Below, in pieces: positions 27,098 to 34,671 of a stretch of 64,000 nucleotides of DNA. The notes beneath the pieces were generated by a model. It made no database searches. It was not told where the DNA came from and was given only the letters and a program-made list of their open reading frames with translations. The stretch is taken from NCBI GenBank assembly GCA_017623655.1, contig JAGAON010000009.1, positions 62,001-126,000 of the forward strand, in the 5' to 3' direction. Made by a program: the position numbers and the translations under genes. Position 1 is the first letter of the stretch, and each line of letters begins with the position of its first letter. The DNA is from Prevotella sp. Lineage in GTDB: Bacteria; Bacteroidota; Bacteroidia; Bacteroidales; Bacteroidaceae.

Positions 27098-27480
27098 AGT
27101 CCTGAAAGGACGGCATATCACAGTCTCTTGCACAGTATCTATTCTTGTGTTCCAATGCGGTGAAGTCCTGAAAGGACGGCATATCATAGCCCGGTGCGTA
27201 AGCGCCGGGTTGCGATGTCATTACCGGTAAAACGTATTGGAACCCCGAAGCCGGCAGGCGAGGAGCACAACGTGCGACGAGGGGTGAAAACATCCCTTGT
27301 CGTTTACTATATAAAAAAAGGAGCGCATTTTAGGGATATATCCATTTCTTTGTGTTACACCCCTCGGCGTCCTGCGGACACCTCGCCTGCCGGCTACGGG
27401 GTGCCAACACCATTTTCGGCCAACACTTTTTACCCGGGGTTTACACCCCGGGCTGTAATATTTCGCCCTTTCAGGGCTCA
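27098..27480. repeat. Family C two-armed element, copy 1
   Basis: The left arm (to about 27290) and the right arm (27352-27480) are imperfect inverse copies. Each contains three small hairpins: CCTGAAAGG type, CCCGG...CCGGG type, and a longer stem with AACCCCG and CGAGGGGT bases enclosing a small variable hairpin (GCAC-aac-GTGC on the left, GTCC-tgc-GGAC on the right). The outer part of the left arm is duplicated: AGTCCTGAAAGGACGGCATA at 27098 and again near 27164. Confidence 0.85.
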
Positions 27481-27500
27481 CCGCGCATTCCGCCGCATAG

Positions 27501-27698
27501 CACTGCCGCCCGCAAACGGCAACGACCTTATACCTACAACCCATAACCAAAAACCCTTTCATGACTCACTGCCGCCCGCAAACGGCAGCAACCTTATACC
27601 TACAACCCATAACCTAAAACCCTTTCAAGACTCACTGCCGCCCGCAAACGACAGCAACCTTATACCTACAACCCATAACCTAAAACCTACAAGAAAAC
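27501..27698. repeat. 66-bp tandem repeat, three units
   Basis: Units begin at 27501, 27567 and 27633, each with CACTGCCGCCCGCAAACG near the start, then CCTTATACCTACAACCCATA and AACCCTTTCA. The units are more than 90 percent alike. The T-A-C-C-T rich part resembles the family F palindromes at 29453, 46026, 54662 and 62404. Confidence 0.9.
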
Positions 27699-27781
27699 CA
27701 CCTACACACCAAAAACAGCCCGTTTGCGGCGGAAAAACGGCCTTTTTATGTTAACAAATGATAATTCCAAGAAAATAAATG

Positions 27782-27822
27782 GTACTTTGTATTGCAAAGT
27801 ACTGTGATTATATATACCTTTG
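27782..27822 (+). promoter_or_regulatory. padR promoter with palindromic operator
   Basis: A near-perfect palindrome GTACTTTG-tattg-CAAAGTAC spans 27782-27802. The -33 TTG (27792-27794) lies inside it, and the -7 box TACCTTTG is at 27815-27822, 20 bp on. A site overlapping -33 of its own gene is what PadR-type autorepression requires. Confidence 0.8.
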
Positions 27823-27849
27823 CACACAGAACATAAGAACAGAAGTATT

Positions 27850-28236
27850 ATGAACATAGACAACGCCAAATCGCAGATGAGAAAGGGAATGCTGGAATAT
27901 TGCATCATGCTGCTGCTGCGCAGACAGTCGTCTTACGCCGCAGACATCATACAAAAGCTGAAAGAGGCAAAGCTGATTGTGGTGGAAGGCACGCTATATC
28001 CATTGCTCACCCGACTGAAAAACGACAAACTGCTGTCGTATGAGTGGCGCGAATCCACACAGGGACCGCCCCGGAAGTATTACGTTCTGACAGAGACCGG
28101 AGAACTATTCCTTGCAGAACTGGACAAAGCGTGGAGCGAACTGACGCACACGGTGAACGTGCTGACACAGCAACAAAAAAGCGATATTATAACAATCCCC
28201 CCCATACAAACAACTAAAACTACCGGAACAAGATGA
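27850..28236 (+). CDS. PadR-family transcriptional regulator
   Basis: 128 residues from ATG 27850. An ATG at 27820 overlaps the -7 box and is rejected. The winged helix is clear: KGMLEYCIMLLLRRQSSYAADIIQKL, then VVEGTLYPLLTRLKNDKLLSYEW and PPRKYYVLTETGELFLAEL, the PadR recognition helix and wing. A short C-terminal tail dimerises in the small PadR class. It is first in an operon with two PspC-domain proteins and an outer-membrane barrel protein and ends with an ATGA overlap. A palindrome over the promoter suggests it represses the whole operon, probably released by an envelope or small-molecule signal. Confidence 0.93.
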   Translation: MNIDNAKSQMRKGMLEYCIMLLLRRQSSYAADIIQKLKEAKLIVVEGTLYPLLTRLKNDKLLSYEWRESTQGPPRKYYVLTETGELFLAELDKAWSELTHTVNVLTQQQKSDIITIPPIQTTKTTGTR

Positions 28237-29444
28237 AAAAGAACATCACAATAAATATGTTTGGCCAACTCTACGCCATCGACGAGGATGCGTTTGAGCT
28301 GCTCAACCGCTATCTTGACAGCATGAAGCGTTATTTCTCAGACAAGGAAGGCGGCGAGGAGATTGCCGACGACATAGAGCATCGCGTGGCGGAACTGCTG
28401 TGGCAACAGAAGGAAGAGGGCACCATGGCTATCAGCATAGAGGTGATAAAGGAGATAATAGGCAAGATAGGCAACCCTACCGAGATTGACTCTCAGGAAG
28501 AAAACGGCGGCCAAGAGGAGCAGACAGCGGCCGAGGACTATGAGGAAGCGGTGGAAGTAGAGGAGGATAAGCCTGACAACAGCCTGTTCGGATGGCTGAA
28601 AGGCAGGTATCTTTACCGTGACCCGAACGACAAGGTGCTTGGCGGCGTGTGCTCGGGCATGGCACAGTTCACCGGCAAGGGAACGTCATTAGGCTGGCGT
28701 CTGGGCGTGATACTCGCCGTATTCATACTTGCCGGCATGGGAAAACTTATCCACTTGGAACTCGTATGGGCGGTACTGCTGCTGTACGTGATACTGTGGT
28801 TCATCATCCCCCTGCCCCAAACGCCAGAGGACAGGCTGCGGATGAAGGGACAGAGCGTGACGCCGGAGAACATAAACGAGGAGATAATAAACGAGTCTGT
28901 CAAGGCTTCCACGGAAGGAAGACACGGTAACCGCAGGGGCAACGGATGCCTGCCGCTGTTGCTGAAGCTGGTTGCCGTGGTGTGCCTGCTGCCGTTTTTC
29001 GTTCTCGTAGGCATCGGAATGCTCGGCATAATAGCCCTTCTCATAGCCGTATTGGGACTGTCAGCCACCATGTTCCCCTACTTCGCCACAGAGAGCATGA
29101 CGTGGTTCCCGAACTACCTGACCGACCATGCCGGCACAATCTTCACCGCAATAATCTCCACGATGGCCATCATCGCCATCCCTATATACTGCATCGTGCG
29201 GGTATTGCGTGGCAATAGCAAGCCAATGTCAGCCAAAGGGACGGTGGCCTGCATCCTTCTGTGGATTCTAAGCATCGTGTTGGCGATAGTATCGATGACA
29301 AGTGTCGCCATGACCGGCTCAAAAGCGGAGAGAGACTACTATGACCTGCACCACAACCGGCATGACAACGAGCCGGACACAACACCCTACGAACCGCTGC
29401 CGACGGACAGTTCGTCGGTCGATACGATAGGGTGGCAGGGATAA
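28233..29444 (+). CDS. PspC-domain membrane protein
   Basis: 403 residues. The first 85 residues are soluble and acidic (ending in an E-rich linker near residues 87-110). A PspC domain starts near residue 128 (YRDPNDKVLGGVCSGMAQF) and its first helix follows. Several more membrane segments lie near residues 245-275, 290-310 and 335-360. PspC proteins sense or respond to inner-membrane stress. The four-base overlap with padR shows tight coupling. In Bacteroidetes this padR-pspC pair is common but the signal is not known. Confidence 0.88.
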   Translation: MKKNITINMFGQLYAIDEDAFELLNRYLDSMKRYFSDKEGGEEIADDIEHRVAELLWQQKEEGTMAISIEVIKEIIGKIGNPTEIDSQEENGGQEEQTAAEDYEEAVEVEEDKPDNSLFGWLKGRYLYRDPNDKVLGGVCSGMAQFTGKGTSLGWRLGVILAVFILAGMGKLIHLELVWAVLLLYVILWFIIPLPQTPEDRLRMKGQSVTPENINEEIINESVKASTEGRHGNRRGNGCLPLLLKLVAVVCLLPFFVLVGIGMLGIIALLIAVLGLSATMFPYFATESMTWFPNYLTDHAGTIFTAIISTMAIIAIPIYCIVRVLRGNSKPMSAKGTVACILLWILSIVLAIVSMTSVAMTGSKAERDYYDLHHNRHDNEPDTTPYEPLPTDSSSVDTIGWQG

Positions 29445-29452
29445 TACCCATA

Positions 29453-29568
29453 AGGTTGGAGGTGAAAGGTTGCGGGTTTTAGGCCGCATTACCTACTATT
29501 CTGACAACCGACAACCTCAAACGAAGTGACCAAAGACCTATAACCACAAAACCAAAAACCTCAAAAAG
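29453..29568. repeat. Family F palindromic AACCT-type repeat inside operon
   Basis: Runs of AAGGTTG/GAGGTGAAAGGTTGCGGG on the left and their loose inverse (ACAACC, ACCTATAACCACAAAACC) on the right, with a central CCGCATTACC. It fills the gap between the two PspC genes, within one transcription unit. Confidence 0.6.
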
Positions 29569-29572
29569 AACT

Positions 29573-29761
29573 ATGGACAAGAAACTTACACGCTCCGATG
29601 ACAAGATGTTGTTCGGCGTATGCGCCGGCATTGCGGAGTATTTCGACGTTGATCCCACGATAATAAGGGTGCTATGGGCGTGCCTCACCGTGTTTTCCAC
29701 ACTTTTCCCGGGCATCATTCTCTACATAATACTGGCCATAATAATACCGGTAAGGAAATAA
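29573..29761 (+). CDS. Small PspC-domain protein
   Basis: 62 residues that are almost only a PspC domain: KKLTRSDDKMLFGVCAGIAE, then YFDVDPTIIRVLWACLTVF and a second hydrophobic helix ending in IIIPVRK. It has one or two membrane helices. It lies 128 bp after the large PspC gene and 23 bp before the barrel gene. It may act with the larger PspC protein as an inner-membrane partner. Confidence 0.9.
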   Translation: MDKKLTRSDDKMLFGVCAGIAEYFDVDPTIIRVLWACLTVFSTLFPGIILYIILAIIIPVRK

Positions 29762-29784
29762 AAAACAAAGTAAAATATACGGAT

Positions 29785-32622
29785 ATGCGTTTACTAACCA
29801 TTATCATCACCATGGCACTCATGGCCGTTTCCACCCTGACAGCAACGGCGGAAACGAAGAAAAACAACAAGAAAAAGGCGACAATAACGCTTTACGGCGA
29901 GGTGTATGACTCGTTCACGCAAGGCAAGGTCAAGGCTTTCATCACGCTGATGAACACCGACTCCACCACGGTTGATACCGTAACGTGCAGCACACGCGAC
30001 ATGAGGACGTGGTCATATTACTACCTCAAAGCTCCAAGAGAGGAGAAGTCGTACATAATAAAGGCCACGGCCGAGGGCTATGAGGACACCTATCTCAACC
30101 ACGACATCACCAAACTGGGACGCAACAACTGGATAGAACTGCCGAACATACTTATGAAGCGCAAGCAGAACGACGTGTACAAGGACGTGGATCTGGAAGG
30201 GGTCGTGGTGAAAGGAACACGCATTCAGGTGGCGTACAAGGGCGACACGATTGTCTATGACGCCTCAGCCTTCAAGCTACCGGAAGGTTCTATGCTCGAC
30301 GGACTTATCCGCCAGCTGCCCGGAGCGGAGCTGAAAGAGAACGGAGACATATACATCAACGGCAAAAAGATTGACTATCTCACCCTCAACGGCAAGGATT
30401 TCTTCAAGGGAGAGAACAAGGTCATGCTGGAAAACCTGCCATACTTCACCGTGAAAGACATCAAGGTGTTCAACAAGGACACGAAGAAGAACGAGATGCT
30501 GGGCACGAAGCTGGAAGAGAAGGACTACGTAATGGACGTCACTCTGAAGCGGGAATACGCCCGGGGATACATCGCCAACGCCGAGGTTGGCGCGGGAACG
30601 GAGGACAGATGGATGGCGAGAGCGTTCGGAACATACTATGACGACCACACAAGAGTGTCGCTGTTCGGCGGCGCAAACAACGTGAACGAGAACCGGACAC
30701 CGGGCAGTGACGGCGAATGGAGCCCCAAGAAGGTGACCAACGGCATAAAGACCGTAAGGCAGGCGGGCATGAGCATCAACACGGAAGACAAGGGAAAGAA
30801 CGTGGAGGCAAACCTGAACGCAAGGCTGACATGGGACGATACCAACAACGAACGCAGGTCTTTCTCGGAGACTTTCACCGACAACGGAAGCATATTCAGT
30901 GACAGTTGGTCGCTGAACAACAGCAATAACTTCACCTTTTCCCTATACAATTACCTTACATTCCAGAAACTTAAGCTCGGAACCTACACCAACCTCTATT
31001 ACTCCAACTACAAGAACAACTCGGAATCGGCCGACTCCACATATAGCACCGCATTGACAAACCGCAATGAAGCGATAGGAATGTCACACACAAAGTATAT
31101 CGACATAAGCCACAACACATGGTGGGCACACAAGTTTGAGAGCGGAGACATAATGCAGTTTAACATCAGCGCCGGCTACAACAGGAGCGACCCGAGCGAG
31201 AACTTTGACAACACGAGGACGTATTACGCCGCAAGCGGCACGACGGAAACGCGCAACAGATTCAGCGACAACAACTCCAACGGCTACCGTTTCAGCCCGC
31301 AAGGGCTGTATGCCATACAGTTCCCGAACGAATGGCTGGCCATGGTTGAAACGGAATTTACGCAAAGATACAACAGTTATCACTACGACCGGTTCAACCT
31401 TGAGCGCCTGCCGGAGTCCGACTACGACGCCCTTGGCTGGCTGCCGTCGGTCCGCGAAGACATGATGACGGCGTATGACAGTGACAACAGCCGCTCATAC
31501 AACATCATGAAACGGCAATATACCGGTGCTGCGGCGATAATGAAGCGCAGCGACAACATGTCGTTCACCGTCAGACTGCCCTACACCCACTTCACGGAAA
31601 AGATGGGTTACCGCAACAATACGCTCGACACTCTGGCGCGAAGGTCATGGAACGAGTTTACGCCTGACATCTCCTACCGCACCTACGGCAAGACAAGCAC
31701 GCCGGTAGAGTTTAACTATTCCACACGTTTCTCGCAGCCTTCCTTCGAGAGTCTCATGCCATTGCGCAACACTTCCAACCCGCTGTACGTGACAATAAAC
31801 AACCCTGACCTCAAAAACAGCGTCATACACAATTTCAGCGGAAGGATAACGTTCAAGAATGACTCGCTCGCCAGCAGCGTATATGTGGGCTGCCACGCCG
31901 CCATCACACGTGACGCGGTGGGCAACCGCACCACATACAACACCGCGACGGGTGCCTACACCAACATGAGGGACAACGTCAACGGCAACTGGAACGGCTC
32001 CCTGTACGGAGGATGGCAACGTCCGCTGGACGAGAAAAAGTATTTCCGCATGGATATTTACGGCGATGCCGCATACGAGAGAAGCGTGGATTTCGCCACG
32101 GCAACAGCGGCAGCAGGCGGCAACGGCAGCCCGACAATCATGGAGTCGCCCATCTCCAAGGTGGATAACGTGAACCTTACGGCCACCGCCAAGTTCTCAT
32201 ACAAGAAAGGAGACCTGTCTGCCGGCATCATAGGCAAGATAACATCCCGCCACACAAGGGGGCAGCTCGACATTGTGAGGAGCATCGACGCCAACGACAT
32301 ACAGTACGGCGCGAACGTCACCTACACCATCCCCACGGTGAAACTGACCGTAGCAACCGACATTAACATGTACTCCCGCCGCGGCTATGAGAGCAGCATG
32401 ATGAACACGGACGAGCTGGTATGGAACGCGCAACTGTCGCGGTCGTTCTTCAAAGGCATGCTGACGGCGAAGGTACAGGCATACGACCTGCTGGCGCAAC
32501 TCAGCTCGAAACGGTACAACGTGAACGCACAGGGACGCACGGAGACATGGTATAACTACATACCCCGGTACGTTATGTTCAGCATGGCATACAAGTTCAC
32601 GAGGAAGCCAAAGAAGAATTGA
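29785..32622 (+). CDS. TonB-receptor-like outer-membrane barrel protein
   Basis: 945 residues from ATG 29785, which gives the signal peptide MRLLTIIITMALMAVSTLTATA. A carboxypeptidase-like beta-sandwich follows (ITLYGEVYDSFTQGKVKAF near residues 33-51), then a degenerate plug (GDTIVYDASAFKLPEGSMLD, KKIDYLTLNGKDFF). The remaining roughly 700 residues are barrel strands with many Asn/Tyr turns. This is the outer-membrane beta-barrel family related to TonB receptors but without a clear TonB box. It is last in the padR-pspC operon, so a role in envelope homeostasis is plausible, but nothing in the sequence proves it. Confidence 0.9.
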   Translation: MRLLTIIITMALMAVSTLTATAETKKNNKKKATITLYGEVYDSFTQGKVKAFITLMNTDSTTVDTVTCSTRDMRTWSYYYLKAPREEKSYIIKATAEGYEDTYLNHDITKLGRNNWIELPNILMKRKQNDVYKDVDLEGVVVKGTRIQVAYKGDTIVYDASAFKLPEGSMLDGLIRQLPGAELKENGDIYINGKKIDYLTLNGKDFFKGENKVMLENLPYFTVKDIKVFNKDTKKNEMLGTKLEEKDYVMDVTLKREYARGYIANAEVGAGTEDRWMARAFGTYYDDHTRVSLFGGANNVNENRTPGSDGEWSPKKVTNGIKTVRQAGMSINTEDKGKNVEANLNARLTWDDTNNERRSFSETFTDNGSIFSDSWSLNNSNNFTFSLYNYLTFQKLKLGTYTNLYYSNYKNNSESADSTYSTALTNRNEAIGMSHTKYIDISHNTWWAHKFESGDIMQFNISAGYNRSDPSENFDNTRTYYAASGTTETRNRFSDNNSNGYRFSPQGLYAIQFPNEWLAMVETEFTQRYNSYHYDRFNLERLPESDYDALGWLPSVREDMMTAYDSDNSRSYNIMKRQYTGAAAIMKRSDNMSFTVRLPYTHFTEKMGYRNNTLDTLARRSWNEFTPDISYRTYGKTSTPVEFNYSTRFSQPSFESLMPLRNTSNPLYVTINNPDLKNSVIHNFSGRITFKNDSLASSVYVGCHAAITRDAVGNRTTYNTATGAYTNMRDNVNGNWNGSLYGGWQRPLDEKKYFRMDIYGDAAYERSVDFATATAAAGGNGSPTIMESPISKVDNVNLTATAKFSYKKGDLSAGIIGKITSRHTRGQLDIVRSIDANDIQYGANVTYTIPTVKLTVATDINMYSRRGYESSMMNTDELVWNAQLSRSFFKGMLTAKVQAYDLLAQLSSKRYNVNAQGRTETWYNYIPRYVMFSMAYKFTRKPKKN

Positions 32623-32703
32623 GGGAATTAAAAATTATGATTACGTCATGCGGTGCAACCGGCATCGTCATGTCCGGGCACCGGCCGGGGGAATAAACCG
32701 CCC

Positions 32704-32780
32704 TTGTAGGGACGCACCTTGGTGCGTCCGCCGATACCGTCAATGCGCATTTTTCGGACGCACCGAGGTGCGTCACAACA
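32704..32780. repeat. Family B twin palindrome, copy in composite 1
   Basis: TTGTAGGGACGCACC-TTGGTGCGTCC and a facing CGGACGCACCGAGGTGCGTC enclose a spacer of about 23 bp. The whole is part of a 208-bp composite with the family A element at 32824-32911. It is an inverted copy of 41658-41862. Confidence 0.88.
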
Positions 32781-32823
32781 TGAAGGCAAGCCATTCCCGC
32801 CAGTAGGCACGGCGGGGTGCAAA

Positions 32824-32911
32824 ACAAAAGGGTGCTGATTGCGATGTAATCAGCACCCTTTTACCGTATAATCAGCACCTGATTGCAGTGTAATCAGCAC
32901 CCTTTTACAAC
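32824..32911. repeat. Family A element, copy 4 (4 x 22 bp)
   Basis: Units start at 32824, 32846, 32868 and 32890. The first has a GGTG centre and the rest CACC. The first two make a perfect hairpin of AAAAGGGTGCTGATT against its inverse. Confidence 0.92.
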
Positions 32912-32995
32912 GCATCTCACGCACTATTCGAGAACAACTTGTAACTCAACACATTACAAACATCATTCTTTCCCTGCATTTTATATATTCAGGAC

Positions 32996-33300
32996 AAAGC
33001 CTTGAAAAGGCGACATAACACAGCCCAGTGCGTAAGCGCTGGGTAAACCTGGGCATTCGGAAACGCCATTGGAACCCCGAAGCCGGTAGGCGAGATGCCC
33101 GGAGGGCAGCGAGGGGTGAAAATTAGTCACGCTATCTATAATACATTTCCTTCTGTACCGGCAGTGACTTATGACACCCCGCAACGACATTCTGTCGTCA
33201 CGCCTGCCGGCTTCGGGGTTTCCTATACCTTAATTACCGCCCAAAATAATACCCAGGGTTTGCACCCTGGGCTGTGTTATGTCGCCTTTTCAAGGCTTTT
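32996..33300. repeat. Family C two-armed element, copy 2
   Basis: The left arm starts with GCCTTGAAAAGGC, then CCCAGTGCGTAAGCGCTGGG, then AACCCCG...TGCCC-gga-GGGCA...CGAGGGGT. The right arm gives the inverse order with ACACCCCG, GACA-ttc-TGTC, CGGGGTTT, CCCAGGGTTTGCACCCTGGG and GCCTTTTCAAGGC. Small stems differ from those of copies 1 and 3 but stay paired. Confidence 0.88.
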
Positions 33301-33363
33301 TTCGTGCCGAGAAAGGTGCAGTGAAGATTATTTACTCACCATTTCCGCTACACCTTTCCATCT

Positions 33364-34251
33364 TCAAACTTCCGGACACGGGCTGTATTCCAACTTCAAA
33401 CAGCACCAGTTGTTTTCCGTCTTGCGCGAAATCTCATGCAGGCCAAGCCGCTCCGCCTCGGCAATGAGCATCGGGGCGTCCTCCTCATAGAATCCGCTGA
33501 GGATGAGAATGCCGTCGTGAACCATCACGCTCTGGAAGTGGCTGAGGTCTGCAAGGAGTATGTTGCGGTTGATGTTGGCCATCACCACGTCAAAGACGCC
33601 ATCGACATGAGAGAGCACGCCGGCGTCACCCAACAGTGTCTCCATCCTGTCCGCCACACCGTTAAGGCGCGCATTGTGCATGGAGTTGTCAACGCTCCAC
33701 TCGTCAATGTCGTACCCCACGGCTGCGTCTGCACCACAGAAAAGGGCCGTAATGGCAAGGATGCCGGTGCCGCAACCGCAGTCCAGCACCCTCCTGCCGT
33801 GCAAAGGGGTCTCAAGAAGCGTGGCAACCACCATGCGAGTAGTCTCGTGCGTGCCGGTGCCAAAGGCGTTGCTGGCGTGTATGCCGATATTGACCGGTGT
33901 GGAGAACTGCCCGCCGTCTGCGGTGTTGCGGGCGTCATAAATGGTCACCTTGCCCGAAACGACAATAGGCTCGAAGCCTTCTTCCTCCCAAACGGCGTTC
34001 CAGTCTTGGTCGGGTATGTCCTCCGTCTCATAGACGATGGTGACTCCCTTCACGGGGAACTCACCGATGGTATGCTCAAGAAGCATCTCGGAATAGTTGT
34101 CCTGCTGTATATATCCGATGATACCCTCGTCGGTATCCTCAAAGCTCTCGTACCCGCATTCGCCGCAAGCATCCGCCAGCAGCTCGCGGCAGGGTTGCAG
34201 CAGTTCCTGCGACGGGCACGCTATACAGAATCTGGTTAATAGGTATTTCAT
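33364..34251 (-). CDS. prmA: Ribosomal protein L11 methyltransferase
   Basis: 295 residues from ATG 34251. The 14 residues ahead of it in a longer frame do not fit the family. The N-terminal substrate-binding domain is followed by the Rossmann methyltransferase with VLDCGCGTGILAI (motif I, near residue 165), VGYDIDEWSVDNSM (motif II) and the catalytic-type VMANINRNILLADL. It trimethylates ribosomal protein L11 using S-adenosylmethionine. It is monocistronic and converges on the repeat block at 32623-33363. Confidence 0.94.
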   Translation of the reverse strand: MKYLLTRFCIACPSQELLQPCRELLADACGECGYESFEDTDEGIIGYIQQDNYSEMLLEHTIGEFPVKGVTIVYETEDIPDQDWNAVWEEEGFEPIVVSGKVTIYDARNTADGGQFSTPVNIGIHASNAFGTGTHETTRMVVATLLETPLHGRRVLDCGCGTGILAITALFCGADAAVGYDIDEWSVDNSMHNARLNGVADRMETLLGDAGVLSHVDGVFDVVMANINRNILLADLSHFQSVMVHDGILILSGFYEEDAPMLIAEAERLGLHEISRKTENNWCCLKLEYSPCPEV

Positions 34252-34283
34252 AGTGGTTGTTTGGTGGCAGCCCCTCCCCAGAA

Positions 34284-34452
34284 GGTGTATCAAAATATGG
34301 AAGTTAGCGGAAGTTAGCGGGAGTTATGCGGCTTGTGCCGCATGAAGTTAACGGACAATAGCCTGAATGTCAAGCTGAAAATCATTTGTCCGATAACTCC
34401 CAGTAACTCCTAAGCGGAGCATTAACTCCTGTTTACTTCATTTTGACACACC
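34284..34452. mobile_element. MITE-like element, 169 bp
   Basis: Terminal inverted repeats GGTGTATCAAAAT (34284-34296) and ATTTTGACACACC (34440-34452) match at 12 of 13 positions. Inside are a hairpin TGCGGC-ttgt-GCCGCA near 34327-34342, GGACAA against TTGTCC, and GGGAGTTAT against ATAACTCCC. No transposase is encoded. Clear target duplication was not seen. Confidence 0.6.
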
Positions 34453-34590
34453 CTCACAGATACCCTCACACGGTATTTATTCTCCCCCTCGGGGGAGTTA
34501 GAGAGGGGCTCTCATGTCCTGTAAATGTTAAATCCGCCACAAAGTTAGGAAAAAATAGGGAAAAACCTACCTATTGTTAGGGTTTTTCCG

Positions 34591-34598
34591 TATATTTG
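34591..34598 (+). promoter_or_regulatory. -7 box of the aromatic-rich protein gene
   Basis: TATATTTG, about 74 bp before the ATG. The nearest TTG (34574-34576) is too close to be a normal -33. Confidence 0.45.
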
Positions 34599-34671
34599 CA
34601 GTGAAAAACAAGATAATTTTGCATTATCGAACACAAGGGAACGTAAAACGGACCCGATAAACAAAAGCATT

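Larger units (their letters stand above)
26501..27849. other. 1.3-kb gene-free region of repeats
   Basis: Between the divergent toxin-antitoxin and padR genes lie a degraded family A element (26805-26892), a family C element (27098-27480), three copies of a 66-bp tandem repeat (27501-27698) and the padR promoter/operator. Open frames of 113 and 186 codons across 27194-27754 are translations of repeat DNA and are not accepted as genes. Confidence 0.7.
32623..33363. other. 741-bp convergent region of composite repeats
   Basis: It holds one family E arm (32628-32645), family B (32704-32780), a linker, family A (32824-32911), about 80 bp of AT-rich sequence and a family C element (32996-33300). 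No gene is supported. Confidence 0.75.
34252..34671. other. Divergent region with MITE-like element
   Basis: This 420-bp gap holds a 169-bp element with terminal inverted repeats (34284-34452), a family D palindrome (CTCCCCCTCGGGGGAG near 34482-34497) and the promoter region of the plus-strand gene with TATATTTG at 34591-34598. Confidence 0.65.

Noticed and set aside
27194-27754. Frames of 186 codons (plus) and 113 codons (minus) in the repeat region
   Set aside because: They translate family C and the 66-bp tandem repeat. Repeated peptides and lack of promoter or codon pattern argue against genes.
33436-34239. 267-codon frame opposite prmA
   Set aside because: It is the antisense frame of a well-supported methyltransferase. 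Long antisense frames are common in this GC-rich coding style.
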